DNA of 64,000 nt from Podospora bellae-mahoneyi. Lineage: Eukaryota; Ascomycota; Sordariomycetes; Sordariales; Podosporaceae. Position numbers and translations under genes: made by a program. How positions within the stretch are numbered: position 1 is the first letter of the stretch; every line of letters starts with the position of its first letter. Below, piece after piece: positions 35,035-45,699 of the stretch. Under the pieces are notes generated by a model. It saw only the letters and a list, made by a program, of their open reading frames with translations. It was not told the DNA's origin and did not search any database. Location: contig NW_026946359.1 in NCBI RefSeq assembly GCF_035222275.1, positions 7,130,001 to 7,194,000 on the forward strand. Direction: 5' to 3'.

Positions 35035-37369
35035 TGTCTGGACGATATGGGCTCAAGATTTACACAAACCAGGACTACTTCCTCTTCTCGACGTTGCCAA
35101 GTATGTGCGGAGCTGTGATGTAAGATGTCGATATAATGTATGATGGGGACTAAAGCCCTCGTGTAGGGCCAAACCTCCACATGGAGTGAAGCCTGAGCAG
35201 CTAGGAGAGGTTCATGGGACGGAATAGGGGGTTCTGATCGCGCTTTTCAGTCCGTCCAGCTTGGTGTTGCACAACAGCCCGATCCAGTATCTCAAGCAAC
35301 CGTAATGAACCAAGGGCCAGTCGGGAGTACAGACGATCGTGGCAGGCTCCGAAAGGAAGAAAATAATGGTTCAAGAGAACCAGAGGGCAAGGCTGCGGGC
35401 CAAGTGCCGAAGCGGGCGGGAAAATGCAGGTTCGGGTGGAATGACAAGCCAAATTTCCAGGTGCTGTTGAGGGAGGCTGCAGCGGTAGCAACGGTTGGGG
35501 AGACAACTCCATATAAACCGGGCACTGAATGTAGAAGTGAGCCGCAACATGCAGAAGCGTGAGATGCTTCGGGGAGAGGCTCAGTATATCCCCCCACAGG
35601 TAGGTGCTTTTTGTGGCACTTGCAGTCCTCTCTGCCTAGAGGGAGGCCTGAGGCGCGACGGCAGGTGGGGTGTCACTTGATGTGAAAAAGCAACGAAGCT
35701 TACACCGATTGGAATATTGAGCATTCAATTCAGCTGCGGCCATGGCCCCTTGTCGTCCACCTCGCCTCCCGTGTTCCCTTCTCTCGACCCCCCCTACCTT
35801 GGCGTCGCCAGCTCATGCAGCTTCAAACACTTGGAAGGGCCGTTCTACCTATTGCTGCCCAAGCTTGTGTGCCCCACGATCAACACCTGCTTGGTAACCT
35901 CGACGTAGCGCAGCCTTGTCGATGGATGTGGCACAAATTCCAATTGCCTATTTGGGACACCTCAAATCAACCAAGGCCCCCTCACCGTGGACCAGGCTCC
36001 TTACCACCACCACCTTGCAAGAAGTTCGGCCGTTGATAGGACTAGAAAGAACTGCACAGATGCTTCAGTCCAGACGTTTCCTTGGTCTTACCGCATATCA
36101 GTGATGGCGACATTTGACCTTCAGCCATACCTGGGCGGTGTTTCCATATCTGGCTTCAATTACACAAATTCCATTTTCAGGAGTGGTCTTGGCCAAACTT
36201 CCCGAGATTACTCCAGAATTTCCACATCGTGTTGGTCATATCATGATGTGGAAAACACGAACGACCTTTGCCAGCCGTCTCACCCTCATACCTGATACAC
36301 TCATCTTGTAGGTCCCCGAGAGACGCTGACTGGTGAAGCGTGGGCCATACAACACGCAGGAGAGCGGTCCTTATTCATCACAACCTGTCACCGTCTCAGA
36401 TTACAACCTCGGTCAGCCTCGTCAAGCCCGTCACTTCTCTTATCGTATTGATTCATATAACCCCCCTGACGCAATTCAAGACCCCGGATTCTCCTCTCCT
36501 CAACACCTCTGTTCATCTTTGGAATTTTCAGCTACTTCCAATACATCCAGGATCTCTATTAATTTCTACGCCTCAGATCCGAGGAACATTCCCCTCCCCA
36601 CGGGCAAGGCTCGAGGACCAACACCCCTCTCGATAGCGGCCCAAGCCTTCATGAGATAACAATGACCTGATGTCAAATCCATTCTCTCCCCGAAAGCCTG
36701 CCCGTGATGCTACCCCAATGTGCATTTTCCATTTCAACCGTGCACATTACACTTCCCTCCCAAGCCACCCACCGCCAAGGTTCTACAACACTTCACTTTT
36801 CACGCCCGCCAAGAAGCCATATCCAGATTTCCAGACTTGGACTGCGATGATCTGCATCCGATCGGATACCAGCACGCCCCAATTCACGGGCCGGGACCGG
36901 ACGCCGGGCACACTGGCTGACCCCTAGGTTGGCACCACTGCGGCCTGAGAGGATCAGGGGGTTGATGCCGCGCTTTTTGATGAGGCTCGTACTGGACCGG
37001 TGAAAGATGCATGGGAGACGGACGGATGGGTGTCGTGTGACCTGCTGCTCAGCTCAGCCAGACCCCTTCCACCTAACCATACTGAGGGCTCACCGCCGTT
37101 GGATGTTCATGCTCGGACCTCGAGTTCATCAAAACCATGCTATTGACCAAGCATTTTGTTATACAACTGGCTACCTGCCCAAACTCGGAATATTTCCTCC
37201 CCACACCTTAACCCATCCAAAGCACTGGGTGTCGGATGTACCCAGACCGATTTGCCTCCCATGCTTGTTATGTGCCACCCTGCCTAAAAATAGCCCCGGT
37301 AAAACCTATATGCCAATTCATTACCATTATATCCCTCAGCTCCCCCTTTTTCTTCTGGACTCGCACATC
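35035..37369. other. Intergenic region of about 2.3 kb
   Basis: Contains the promoter of the DUF6590 gene and the 3' region of the membrane-protein gene. Open frames such as 36333–36659 (+) lack Met starts, domains or splice support. No repeats of note. Confidence 0.55.
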
Positions 37370-39478
37370 TCACTGCTGCTGCTGCTGCTGCTGGTGGTGG
37401 TGAGGGGGTGGCGGGCCCTGTTGCTGCTGATTACTCTGCGGGTAGCTCCCCATAACCTCCTGAGGGGGATCGGCCTCCCTCTGCGCACTCATCTCCGCCG
37501 CGTTATGATACTGCTGGCCCTGCCACGGATTCTGTCCCTGCGGCTGACCCTGCCATTGCTGGCCCCCTTGCTGCACGTACGGGGCACCATATTGCTGCTG
37601 CGGGAACCCCCCCGGTGGTTGCTGGTTGTAATACTGCCCTTGATTCTGCTGATAACCACCGCCGTAAAACTGATTCTGACCATGATGCTGTCCCTCATCT
37701 GCCTCGGCAATAGGCGCCGGGTACCCGCCCGGTCCGGCACCCAGTCCCGGGGAAGGGGTGCTCTGAGGGTGGGTGTTGAATGGGTTTTGTCCACCGCTCA
37801 GAGATGACAACTCGGATGCGTGGCCGTTGGTTGTGTTGGAAGCTCCGGTGTTTTGCGGCATGAGAGCGGAGGGGGAGGAGATGGATGTGTTGACGCTGTG
37901 GCGGGAGGGGTCTGTTCCCGGGGGTATGGCACCAGCGGCGATGTATTGGTTGGGAGAGGGATGGCCGTTTTGGAACTGGGCCGGCGGGGGGTATTGGCCT
38001 TGAGGTGGTGGTGGTGGTGGTTGCTGACCTGGCATGGGCTGGAATTGGCCGTTAGGGAACTGTTGAGGTTGCCCGGGTTGGGGTTGGGTTTGTGCCATTT
38101 GCTGCTGGGGGACTGTTTGGGCTGCTGCCGCTGCTGCGGAATTGGGGTCGGCGGGCTGCCGGGCCTCGAGCTGCTTGTTCTTTTTGCGTTGACGCCAGAG
38201 GCAAAAGGCAAGACCACCGATGAGGATGGCAGCTACGCCTGCACCGGCACCGATGCCAGCTTTGGCTGCTACCGAGAGGCCGCCAGAGCTTTGTTCCACA
38301 ACCGGATAACGCATAGACCAGACAATGTTGACGACCGCCGAGGTCTCCCGGTCGGTCTTGGTTTCCTTGCCCCTTTCCACCGTGAGGGTAGGGGGTCGGG
38401 TAGTCCCAGCTTTGATGGAAGACCAGCAGGGCGTCTGGCCACCCACCGCCGAGGTGAATGGTACGAAGCCGTTGGGGCAGCAGCCGCCATCCACAGAATA
38501 GTAATCCTCAGCGCATGTTTGAAGTCTGGCTTGCTTTGCGTCGACAGGAATGGGGTAGTCGAAGCCAAGCTTCTCCAGCTCTGCCGCGTTGGATCCAGAC
38601 ACCGCCGAGGCAACTGCTGCGGCGGCGGTCTCGACGGGCCAAGGACAGCAACCAGGGCGGTCTTTGATGCAGCCGAGGAAGCCAGCGTAATATGCGGTAT
38701 TCCCAGCGTCTACGAGAGTGAAGCTGGCTTGACCACATTCGTCCTTGAGGAGAGCACCTGTGCCTTGGAATTTGGGCTGTCCGTCGTAGGCGGGAGTGTT
38801 GATACGAGTGCTGACAGTAACGACGTTGACGGTTCTGCGATTTCAAGTCAGTTTCTAACTTTGAAGTGGAACGAACCTAGACCAAACACAATGCTTACTG
38901 TAACGCGAGAGACACAGAAGTCCTGAAGATCAAACAGTTAGTCAACCTTGCTTTTCACACATGGCACCCCGTCTCACTCACGGTATGTTAGGTTGTTGCT
39001 GGCCCTGGGGGCCGCCAATGATGTTGCTGCATGTTGATCCGAGGGCTGAGGCGTATAGATCATTCCAGCCGTCATACAAACTGGAGCAGGTTCCAGTCGC
39101 GATTCTAGTATACCAGCAGTTCCAGTAGGCTTGTCCATGGGTGCAGACACATGACTGAACAGCCGAGTCGACGGCACTGTTGTAGGCAAGTCCATTCTCC
39201 GGCCCTCCTCCGGCTGTCATGAAGTCAAAGTCACTGTAGCATTCTGACAGATGGGTCGTGCAGGAGTAAACATTTGATCCGTAGTTCTAGTATGACACGG
39301 AGGTCAGTAAAGGACAGCCCAGCTTGTGCTGCTTGGTCTCGACGGAGCGACATACATAGCAACCCCCATAGAAGTCGGTCTGGCGTGGTCGAAGCAAAGC
39401 AGCGCCAAAGACATCAAAGGTCGGAGTCGGAGTGACTGACGGCGTCGGCGACGCCAGTGATGCTGAAGGCACCAGCAT
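37370..39478 (-). CDS. Single-pass membrane protein with Cys-rich ectodomain and Gln/Pro-rich cytoplasmic tail
   Basis: Not a family I can name. Exons: 39478–39356, 39286–38982, 38922–38899 (24 nt), 38834–37370, giving 638 residues. Residues ~30–330 are the likely ectodomain, with many Cys in spaced pairs (GGCY, YSCTTHLSEC, SCVCTHGQAYWNCWY, GGCCPNGF, GCCPWP) suggesting disulfides. The membrane segment is AGIGAGAGVAAILIGGLAFC, followed by the stop-transfer WRQRKK. The tail of about 260 residues is Gln/Pro/Gly-rich, ends in a poly-Gln run, and carries PPPPPPQ tracts that could bind SH3 or profilin-type proteins. The topology suggests a cell-surface sensor or wall-linked protein, which is inference. 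No clear signal peptide is seen at this ATG, so an upstream exon is probably missing. Confidence 0.72.
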
Positions 39479-40921
39479 TGCGGCTCTTGATTATCAACCG
39501 GCTTGGCGTACAAATAATGGTTCCCTTCTTCAACACAGTCGACGCGAAAAACACATGGAAAAAACGAAGCTTGACAGAAAACGAGAGGAGCTTGAACAGC
39601 CCTGCGGCGGGGACCACAAACACATGTCCTTCATTTTCCTCTTGCTACCCGGGGTGTCGAGCTGGGCAAGAGTTGCGATCAGGGTCCATGGGATCATTGG
39701 GCGCTGAGCAAGGCTCAGACCCCAATACTTTGACTGAATCTAGACGGCGCTGTGCATAACATGGCGTCGCGAACAGCCTCTGATAGGTGTGATGGCTGCA
39801 GGCCAGCACTTATTGGGGTGCGGCTGAAGGTTACGCCGATGCCCCTGACAGGTGAGCTGGCCGAGATTGTGGGGTTTCACAAGCTCCTGAGAATGAAGTT
39901 GCTCCGTCTTATCACCCCGTCTCTGGGGATCATGACGGGGTTTTCAGAAGTCGATGTGGATAGCTTCATTGAAGAATTGGGTTGTGAGTTACAGCAGCCG
40001 TCCGGGCTTGGCGGGATCTGTCTGAGTCGATCGACGGTGAACAAGAGAAGAGGTAAGAACTAGGACCAGAAGTTGGGATTTGACAAAGACAAAATGCGGA
40101 ACGAGTGTGAAAACAGATGGCAGGGGTCGCCGCTCATTCCCGTCATACCCGCTTTTTGACAACCACAACTCCTCAACACCATGTCCCCGTCTCGGTTGAG
40201 GGTGCGAATGTTTCTTTATCCTGTTCAACCGTGAGCCATTTCGTGGCTCGGATCTGATAAAGTGGCGGTTGTAAGGTGGGATTGAGCACAACTATTCCTC
40301 TGCATCTGCCACTCGCTCAAGAGCTCTCTCACTTCCCTAGATAAGTCCAAGAAACCCATGGTCAAAGCGGACATCATGGAAACCGATTCTCTCACAGCCC
40401 GAACCTCCAGCCCCTCAAACCACCGCCTCTGATCCCTCCAACAGCTCCTCTCTCGCCTGAGTCTCTTTGACTTTCAATATCACCCGGAGCTCACAGCACC
40501 CCGCCGATACCCGCCAAGCGTCTTGGTCGGGATGCCGCCCGCACGGTTAAATGGGGATAAATAGGGAATGGGACCAGGAACCCCTTCTTTCCGACATCCA
40601 CGCGATCCATATGACCCAGCGCGGCGGAGAGCATTTGGAGAACAACGGTGATGGCACGCCCACCCCGTGCTTCTACCCGGGCGGGCAAGTTGTGTGCTCC
40701 GGATGTGTATATATCTGAGGTAGTTCCTCCGTCACATCCTCCCTTCTGTTTGATTTCATTATTTTCCATAACCCCCCCCCCCCAATCTTCACCAAACAAG
40801 TCAAGCCAACTTGCCCCTCCCCCGCAAGATCTAATCCCCCGCAAATTACCCCACTACTCCAACTTTACCCCACAAACCAAACCCCCCCCCCCTCTCCCTT
40901 TATCAGATTCAGATTATCAAG
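39479..40921. promoter_or_regulatory. Divergent region between the membrane-protein gene and GH43
   Basis: About 1.4 kb without a supportable gene. It should hold the unseen 5' exon of the membrane protein and the GH43 promoter. Near the GH43 start there are long C-runs (for example about 40771–40784 and 40882–40891) and a CT-rich tract directly before the ATG. Confidence 0.5.
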
Positions 40922-41905
40922 ATGGCCCCCCTCATCACGAACATCTACACGGCCGACCCCTCAGCCCACGTCTTCGAAGGCAAAATCTACATCTACCCCT
41001 CCCACGATCGGGAAACCGATATCCAGTTCAACGACAATGGCGACCAATACGACATGGCCGACTACCACGTCTTCTCCACCGAGTCCCTCGACCCCGCCGC
41101 CCCTGTAGTCGACCACGGCGTCGTCCTCAAGACAGAAGACATCCCCTGGGTGTCCAAGCAGCTCTGGGCGCCTGACGCGGCCACCAAGAACGGGAAGTAC
41201 TACCTCTACTTCCCCGCCCGCGACAAGGAGGGCATCTTCCGCATCGGCGTCGCGGTCGGTGACCGCCCCGAGGGCCCCTTCACCCCCGACCCGGAGCCCA
41301 TCAAGGGCTCCTACTCCATCGACCCTGCCACCTTTGTTGACGATGACGGGGAGGCGTATCTCTACTTTGGCGGCCTCTGGGGTGGGCAGCTGCAGTGCTA
41401 CCAGAAGGGGCACGACGTCTTCGACGCCAGCTGGCAGGGGCCCAAGGAGCCGACGGGCGAGGGCGTCCCCTCCCTCGGCGCCCGCGTTGGCAAGCTGACG
41501 GAGGACATGCGCCAGTTCGCCGAGGAGGTCAGGGATGTGGTCATCCTCGCCCCCGAGACCGGCGAGCCCATCCTCGCCGACGACCACGACAGACGCTTCT
41601 TCGAGGCGGCCTGGATGCACAAGTACAACGGGAAGTACTACTTCTCTTACTCCACCGGCGACACCCACTACCTCGCCTATGGTGTCGGCGACAGCCCGTA
41701 CGGTCCCTTCACCTATGGCGGGAGAATTTTGGAGCCAGTGCTGGGCTGGACCACCCATCACTCTATTGTCGAGTTCAAGGGGCGGTGGTGGCTGTTCCAC
41801 CACGACTGCGAGCTCAGCAAGGGTGTTGACCACTTGCGGTCTGTCAAGGTCAAGGAGATCTTTTATGACAAGGATGGCAAGATTGTTACCGAGAAACCCG
41901 AGTAA
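40922..41905 (+). CDS. Glycoside hydrolase family 43 (β-xylosidase/α-L-arabinofuranosidase type), intracellular
   Basis: Five-bladed β-propeller glycosidase acting on xylo- or arabino-oligosaccharides by inversion. Single exon, 327 residues. The GH43 catalytic trio is visible: the base Asp12 in TADPSAHVFEGKIYIY, the pKa-modulating Asp134 in GSYSIDPATFVDDDG, and the acid Glu228 in RRFFEAAWMHKYNGKYYF. A conserved WTTHHSIVEF follows near residue 280. There is no signal peptide, so it should act in the cytosol on imported oligosaccharides. Third positions are almost all C or G in the first half, stronger codon bias than most neighbours, suggesting high expression when induced. Confidence 0.93.
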   Translation: MAPLITNIYTADPSAHVFEGKIYIYPSHDRETDIQFNDNGDQYDMADYHVFSTESLDPAAPVVDHGVVLKTEDIPWVSKQLWAPDAATKNGKYYLYFPARDKEGIFRIGVAVGDRPEGPFTPDPEPIKGSYSIDPATFVDDDGEAYLYFGGLWGGQLQCYQKGHDVFDASWQGPKEPTGEGVPSLGARVGKLTEDMRQFAEEVRDVVILAPETGEPILADDHDRRFFEAAWMHKYNGKYYFSYSTGDTHYLAYGVGDSPYGPFTYGGRILEPVLGWTTHHSIVEFKGRWWLFHHDCELSKGVDHLRSVKVKEIFYDKDGKIVTEKPE

Positions 41906-42207
41906 AAAACGGTGTCTTTTGGATGGCAAAAGTGTAAAAACAGTGAAATAGGCGAAAAGACATCAAGTAAAATATTTTGAAGGGTATAAACTTTTCTATT
42001 TGTGATATAGTGTTTTGCTCGTGATATATGCTAAGCTAAGGTAGTGGTGAGGTGACGTGAGCGGATAAGTTCGTGTCTCTGTGTATGTAGTAGGTTGTGT
42101 ACTTGTAGGGGGGGTTGTAAAGCATCGCCATCGTCATCCATCATATCCAACAACACCCAACAAAAGAAATCAACGCTACGCCTACTCCGACTTCTTCCTC
42201 TTTCCAA
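41906..42207. other. Convergent 3' spacer between GH43 and lipase
   Basis: 302 AT-richer bases between two stop codons; no gene or repeat is seen. Confidence 0.6.
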
Positions 42208-45200
42208 TCAGTGGTCCATCACACCAGACCTCAACTTGTTCAACGCATCCTCATACTTCCCAGGACTGTGATCAGTCAGCATGCTCGTCCCAAACCTCAC
42301 CTCCCTGAACCTTTTCTCTACATCCCTCACATACTTCAACACCACTCGGTGGGCTGGTCTCCCCAGATCCTCTCCGCCAATCTCCGGCACCAAAAAGGCA
42401 TCTCGCCTCAACACCCGTGTGCTCTCCACTACGAACACCTCTCCAGGCGGCAGCAACTTCTGGCTCATCATGCTCGCTCTGAGAACCTTGAGCGCAGCAT
42501 AAGCCCACTGATCGTCATCCTCCCTCTTGCAAGACTCGCCACCGCTCCCGCTAGAGCCATACCACTTGTCTGCTATCCCTGACTGCAACGCGTCCCAGAT
42601 TCGCTGTCTGACTTCCACCTTGGCCTCATTGTTGTCTGTCTTGAAGGCCAACGACACTGCCTGAAAGTCGTGGAGGACTCCCAGTGAAAGATAGGGCACG
42701 AGGTCGTTGCCGTTGACAATGCTGGTGATCAGACCGCGAGTAGCTTTGCTCAGAGAAGCCGACATCGTCGAAGGCGGGCCATAGGCGAAAACGTGAACCG
42801 GGCGGCCAGCAGGGAGGCATATCTCTTGATGCCGGAAAGCAGTAGTTGTGGTGCCGTCGCCGAGGAGTCGAGTATGAGGGTTGGGTGAGGTGATGAAGGT
42901 GGAACTGCTTGGGTGTGGCTCCGAGAGCATAACTCCCAAGAGAGCGGTAACAGCACCGCCGAGGGAGTGACCGGTGAGGACGAGACCGTAATCGGAGAAT
43001 TCTTCCAGGGCTTGCTTGAGCGTGTTGAGGACCCTGCCGTCGCCGCCATAGAGCAGCCGCTTGGCCGAAGCGTGGACACCCTTGTGTACTTTGTAAGCCT
43101 TGCCACGCCAGACAAGGTCATCATAGTCACACGTCATGTCTGCCAAGACATCTTCGAAGCCAAGTGTCCCACGGCAGGCAAGCACAACGGCTTTGGCCTT
43201 GTGGTCAAGAGAGATGTAATGAACGAGGGGTACGCCAGTGTTGGTGGAGCCCGTGCCGTCAGAGCCACCTTGGGGGTCGACAAAGGAGGAGAGCAGAATG
43301 CTGTTGGCATCGGATTCGGTGTGGTGAGCGAAGCAGCGGAGTTCGTGGTGGGTGTCATCGAGGGCACGCAAGATGGGCATCTCTTTGGCAATGCCCAGGA
43401 CTCTGAGGAAGTTTGACCCATAAGAAGCAGAAGCGAATCTCATGTATCGAGTGATGTTGGTCAGAAAATGGTCGTTGGGAAAGATGGTGTCCAGTTTCCC
43501 AGCTTTTCGCAGAGTGCCCAACGCCTCGGTATCGCTGTAGGCACTCCTGGACTGGTAGTTTTGGTATGGAACAAGCGAACTTTGCGATTCATTGGCCCTG
43601 AGAGTGTAGATGCTGGGCGCATACATGTGAGATTTGACCCGACGATGGTTAGTCCCTGGACCACCAAGCGGACCGCCAAGCTCTCTGTCCGACCTCGCCT
43701 TCCTAACAACAGGATTGGTTGGCGAATTCTCCTGATAAGGTGAGACCGGCCGATAGTCATCCGCGGTTGTAATAGAGAATGTTTCGGTTTGGGAGATGGA
43801 AGAGTCCCGACGGCTGTGCACTGAAATATAGCTAGCCCGCGACTCGCTCCTCGGAACACTTCGGCGTGAATCAGCAGTGCCTGGCCGCGATGTTTTTGTC
43901 GCTGTCGTCTTCTGTGGCGGCACAGTTACAGGCTGTTTTGGAATCAGGGAGGACTGTTTGCTAGGAACTGCTAGATGTGATGGTGGCCTGGCGGGCTTGA
44001 CGGGCTTCGCGGTTTCCTTCGTCTTCCCGGCGCTGCTCTCTGAGCCAGAATCCTCTCTATTAAAGAGCCGTCCTGGCTTGGTAAACGCGCTTCTGAAACC
44101 CCCTTTCTTGGCTGAGGAGCCTATACTAGGACCCGAATCTTCCTTCTGCTGCTTGTAGGAAGGCAGCAATCGGTTGAATGACTGTCTCCCGGAAGAGGAG
44201 CTCGGCCTGTCATTGTTTGATGAGGAATCGGTTGGGGGTATCCTTGGTCGCTTCTGATTTGCTGCGTTCTCCACCCCGTGTCTCGACGCAGAAGGTATAC
44301 GGGATGGCTTGCTGATGGAGGACGGCGATATCGGCGAACCAGAGCCTTGGAAGTCGGGGCGTCGGATAGGTGGTCGTAGTTGTTCTCTCGATGACTTAGG
44401 AGGGACCGATGGTGGTGGTGTCGGGTCTTCTTCGTCCGTTTCCACGTCTGACGTTCCGGGAGACTCCGTGTCCATCCGTTCCACAAACCCGGGAACCTGG
44501 CTGACATCTCCGTGCTCCTTTTGAAACCAGCTTCGCCTCTCGTGACTTCGTGAATGCCGGAACACAAACCGAGAATCAGAGATGCTGTTCTCCGGGCGGC
44601 CACGCAGTTGAGTCTGGGACAAGCTGTGGCGAACGGCCCGGGGCTCCTCAATCAGTTCCACGCCAGGAGGTGTGTCAACCCTGATATCCTCATCACCGCC
44701 GGTAACCTCCACTGTGATAATCTCGGTCGTGCGAATCTGCCGGGTGATAGACACTCTAGCGTTATCGGGAAGAGACCTCATGATTTGTTGCTCTAGTTGG
44801 GCCACGGGAAGGCGACTTCGGTCATCGTCGTTGAGTTCGCCGTTGCTGTTGATGGCGATCACTGTTTCCTTCGACGAGGCCTCCTTGGCGGCGTACGATC
44901 CGTTGTGTACTCCATACAGACTCCCCTCATGCACATCAACCCGAGCACCATCACTCAGCACTACCACGTCCCACACTACCTCCTCGACCCTCAAGGTACG
45001 ACTCTCCTCTTCGAGCAGGCGCCGACACCATCTCTGCAGATATGCCATCCCACACAGGCCCAGCATCAAGTCAATCACGCCGACCTTTTCTCCCTGTCTG
45101 CCCGTTGCGGGGTTCTGAAACTCGCGACGGATCAAAGTGATGATGCTTGCCATGGCCCGCGATGAATCTGTTGAGCCGAAAAACTGATCCAGGGTCGACA

Positions 45201-45699
45201 GGAGGAGCTGGGAAGTCTCAGAGATCATGGCGAGCGTTGTACCCGTCATGTGAAAACTGGTCGTGGTCCAAAAGACGATCTGGGTCATGGTCCTGTGCAA
45301 GTTTTCAAGGCTCCGTTCAAGTGTAGTTTCAGCATCTGCTCTTCCGAGATCTGTGCCAGAACGCGAGATGACATCTTTTCCAGCTCTGCTGATGATGCCT
45401 CCGAGAATACTGCGACCAAGCTCTAGACTCGACAAGGTGGTGAGCTTTGCGGCATCGAAGCCATATCCACCTATTACCGTGCTCATACGTAGAGCTAGAC
45501 CTGTGGACCGGGTCGCGAAACTGACGACTTTGGCCACCGGGGTTGGCAGAAGGGTCTTCCCGGGATTCGAGGCTGAGATATCGCGAATCTGGGTTCCGAT
45601 GTCCTCGTCAGGAATCACGGCAAGTCGGGCAGGACCTGCGTCCTCCGGATCCACGTCCATATCGACATCGTCTGTGTCTCCATAGTTTCCAATAACCAT
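42208..45699 (-). CDS. Long class 3 lipase (sn1-specific diacylglycerol-lipase-like)
   Basis: Serine lipase, probably acting on diacylglycerol or phospholipid at an internal membrane. Single exon, 1163 residues. Residues 1–330 are an ordered N-terminal region. Residues ~330–680 are Ser/Pro/Arg-rich and disordered. The lipase domain runs from about 740: VVLACRGTLGFEDVLADMTCD (oxyanion region), GLVLTGHSLGGAVTALLG with nucleophile Ser912, and NGNDLVPYLSLGVL with the likely catalytic Asp. TDHSPGKYEDALNKL near the C-terminus holds the likely His. No signal peptide is seen. GxSxG plus a far C-terminal D-H-S-P-x-x-Y is characteristic of fungal class 3 lipases related to mammalian DAGL. Confidence 0.9.
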   Translation of the reverse strand: MVIGNYGDTDDVDMDVDPEDAGPARLAVIPDEDIGTQIRDISASNPGKTLLPTPVAKVVSFATRSTGLALRMSTVIGGYGFDAAKLTTLSSLELGRSILGGIISRAGKDVISRSGTDLGRADAETTLERSLENLHRTMTQIVFWTTTSFHMTGTTLAMISETSQLLLSTLDQFFGSTDSSRAMASIITLIRREFQNPATGRQGEKVGVIDLMLGLCGMAYLQRWCRRLLEEESRTLRVEEVVWDVVVLSDGARVDVHEGSLYGVHNGSYAAKEASSKETVIAINSNGELNDDDRSRLPVAQLEQQIMRSLPDNARVSITRQIRTTEIITVEVTGGDEDIRVDTPPGVELIEEPRAVRHSLSQTQLRGRPENSISDSRFVFRHSRSHERRSWFQKEHGDVSQVPGFVERMDTESPGTSDVETDEEDPTPPPSVPPKSSREQLRPPIRRPDFQGSGSPISPSSISKPSRIPSASRHGVENAANQKRPRIPPTDSSSNNDRPSSSSGRQSFNRLLPSYKQQKEDSGPSIGSSAKKGGFRSAFTKPGRLFNREDSGSESSAGKTKETAKPVKPARPPSHLAVPSKQSSLIPKQPVTVPPQKTTATKTSRPGTADSRRSVPRSESRASYISVHSRRDSSISQTETFSITTADDYRPVSPYQENSPTNPVVRKARSDRELGGPLGGPGTNHRRVKSHMYAPSIYTLRANESQSSLVPYQNYQSRSAYSDTEALGTLRKAGKLDTIFPNDHFLTNITRYMRFASASYGSNFLRVLGIAKEMPILRALDDTHHELRCFAHHTESDANSILLSSFVDPQGGSDGTGSTNTGVPLVHYISLDHKAKAVVLACRGTLGFEDVLADMTCDYDDLVWRGKAYKVHKGVHASAKRLLYGGDGRVLNTLKQALEEFSDYGLVLTGHSLGGAVTALLGVMLSEPHPSSSTFITSPNPHTRLLGDGTTTTAFRHQEICLPAGRPVHVFAYGPPSTMSASLSKATRGLITSIVNGNDLVPYLSLGVLHDFQAVSLAFKTDNNEAKVEVRQRIWDALQSGIADKWYGSSGSGGESCKREDDDQWAYAALKVLRASMMSQKLLPPGEVFVVESTRVLRRDAFLVPEIGGEDLGRPAHRVVLKYVRDVEKRFREVRFGTSMLTDHSPGKYEDALNKLRSGVMDH

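Noticed and set aside
36333-36659. 108-codon frame between the DUF6590 and membrane-protein genes
   Set aside because: No ATG start, no domain, no splice support; composition is not protein-like.
40961-41929. 322-codon open frame antisense to the GH43 gene
   Set aside because: A mirror of strong C/G third-position bias in GH43; the sense frame has the full catalytic set.
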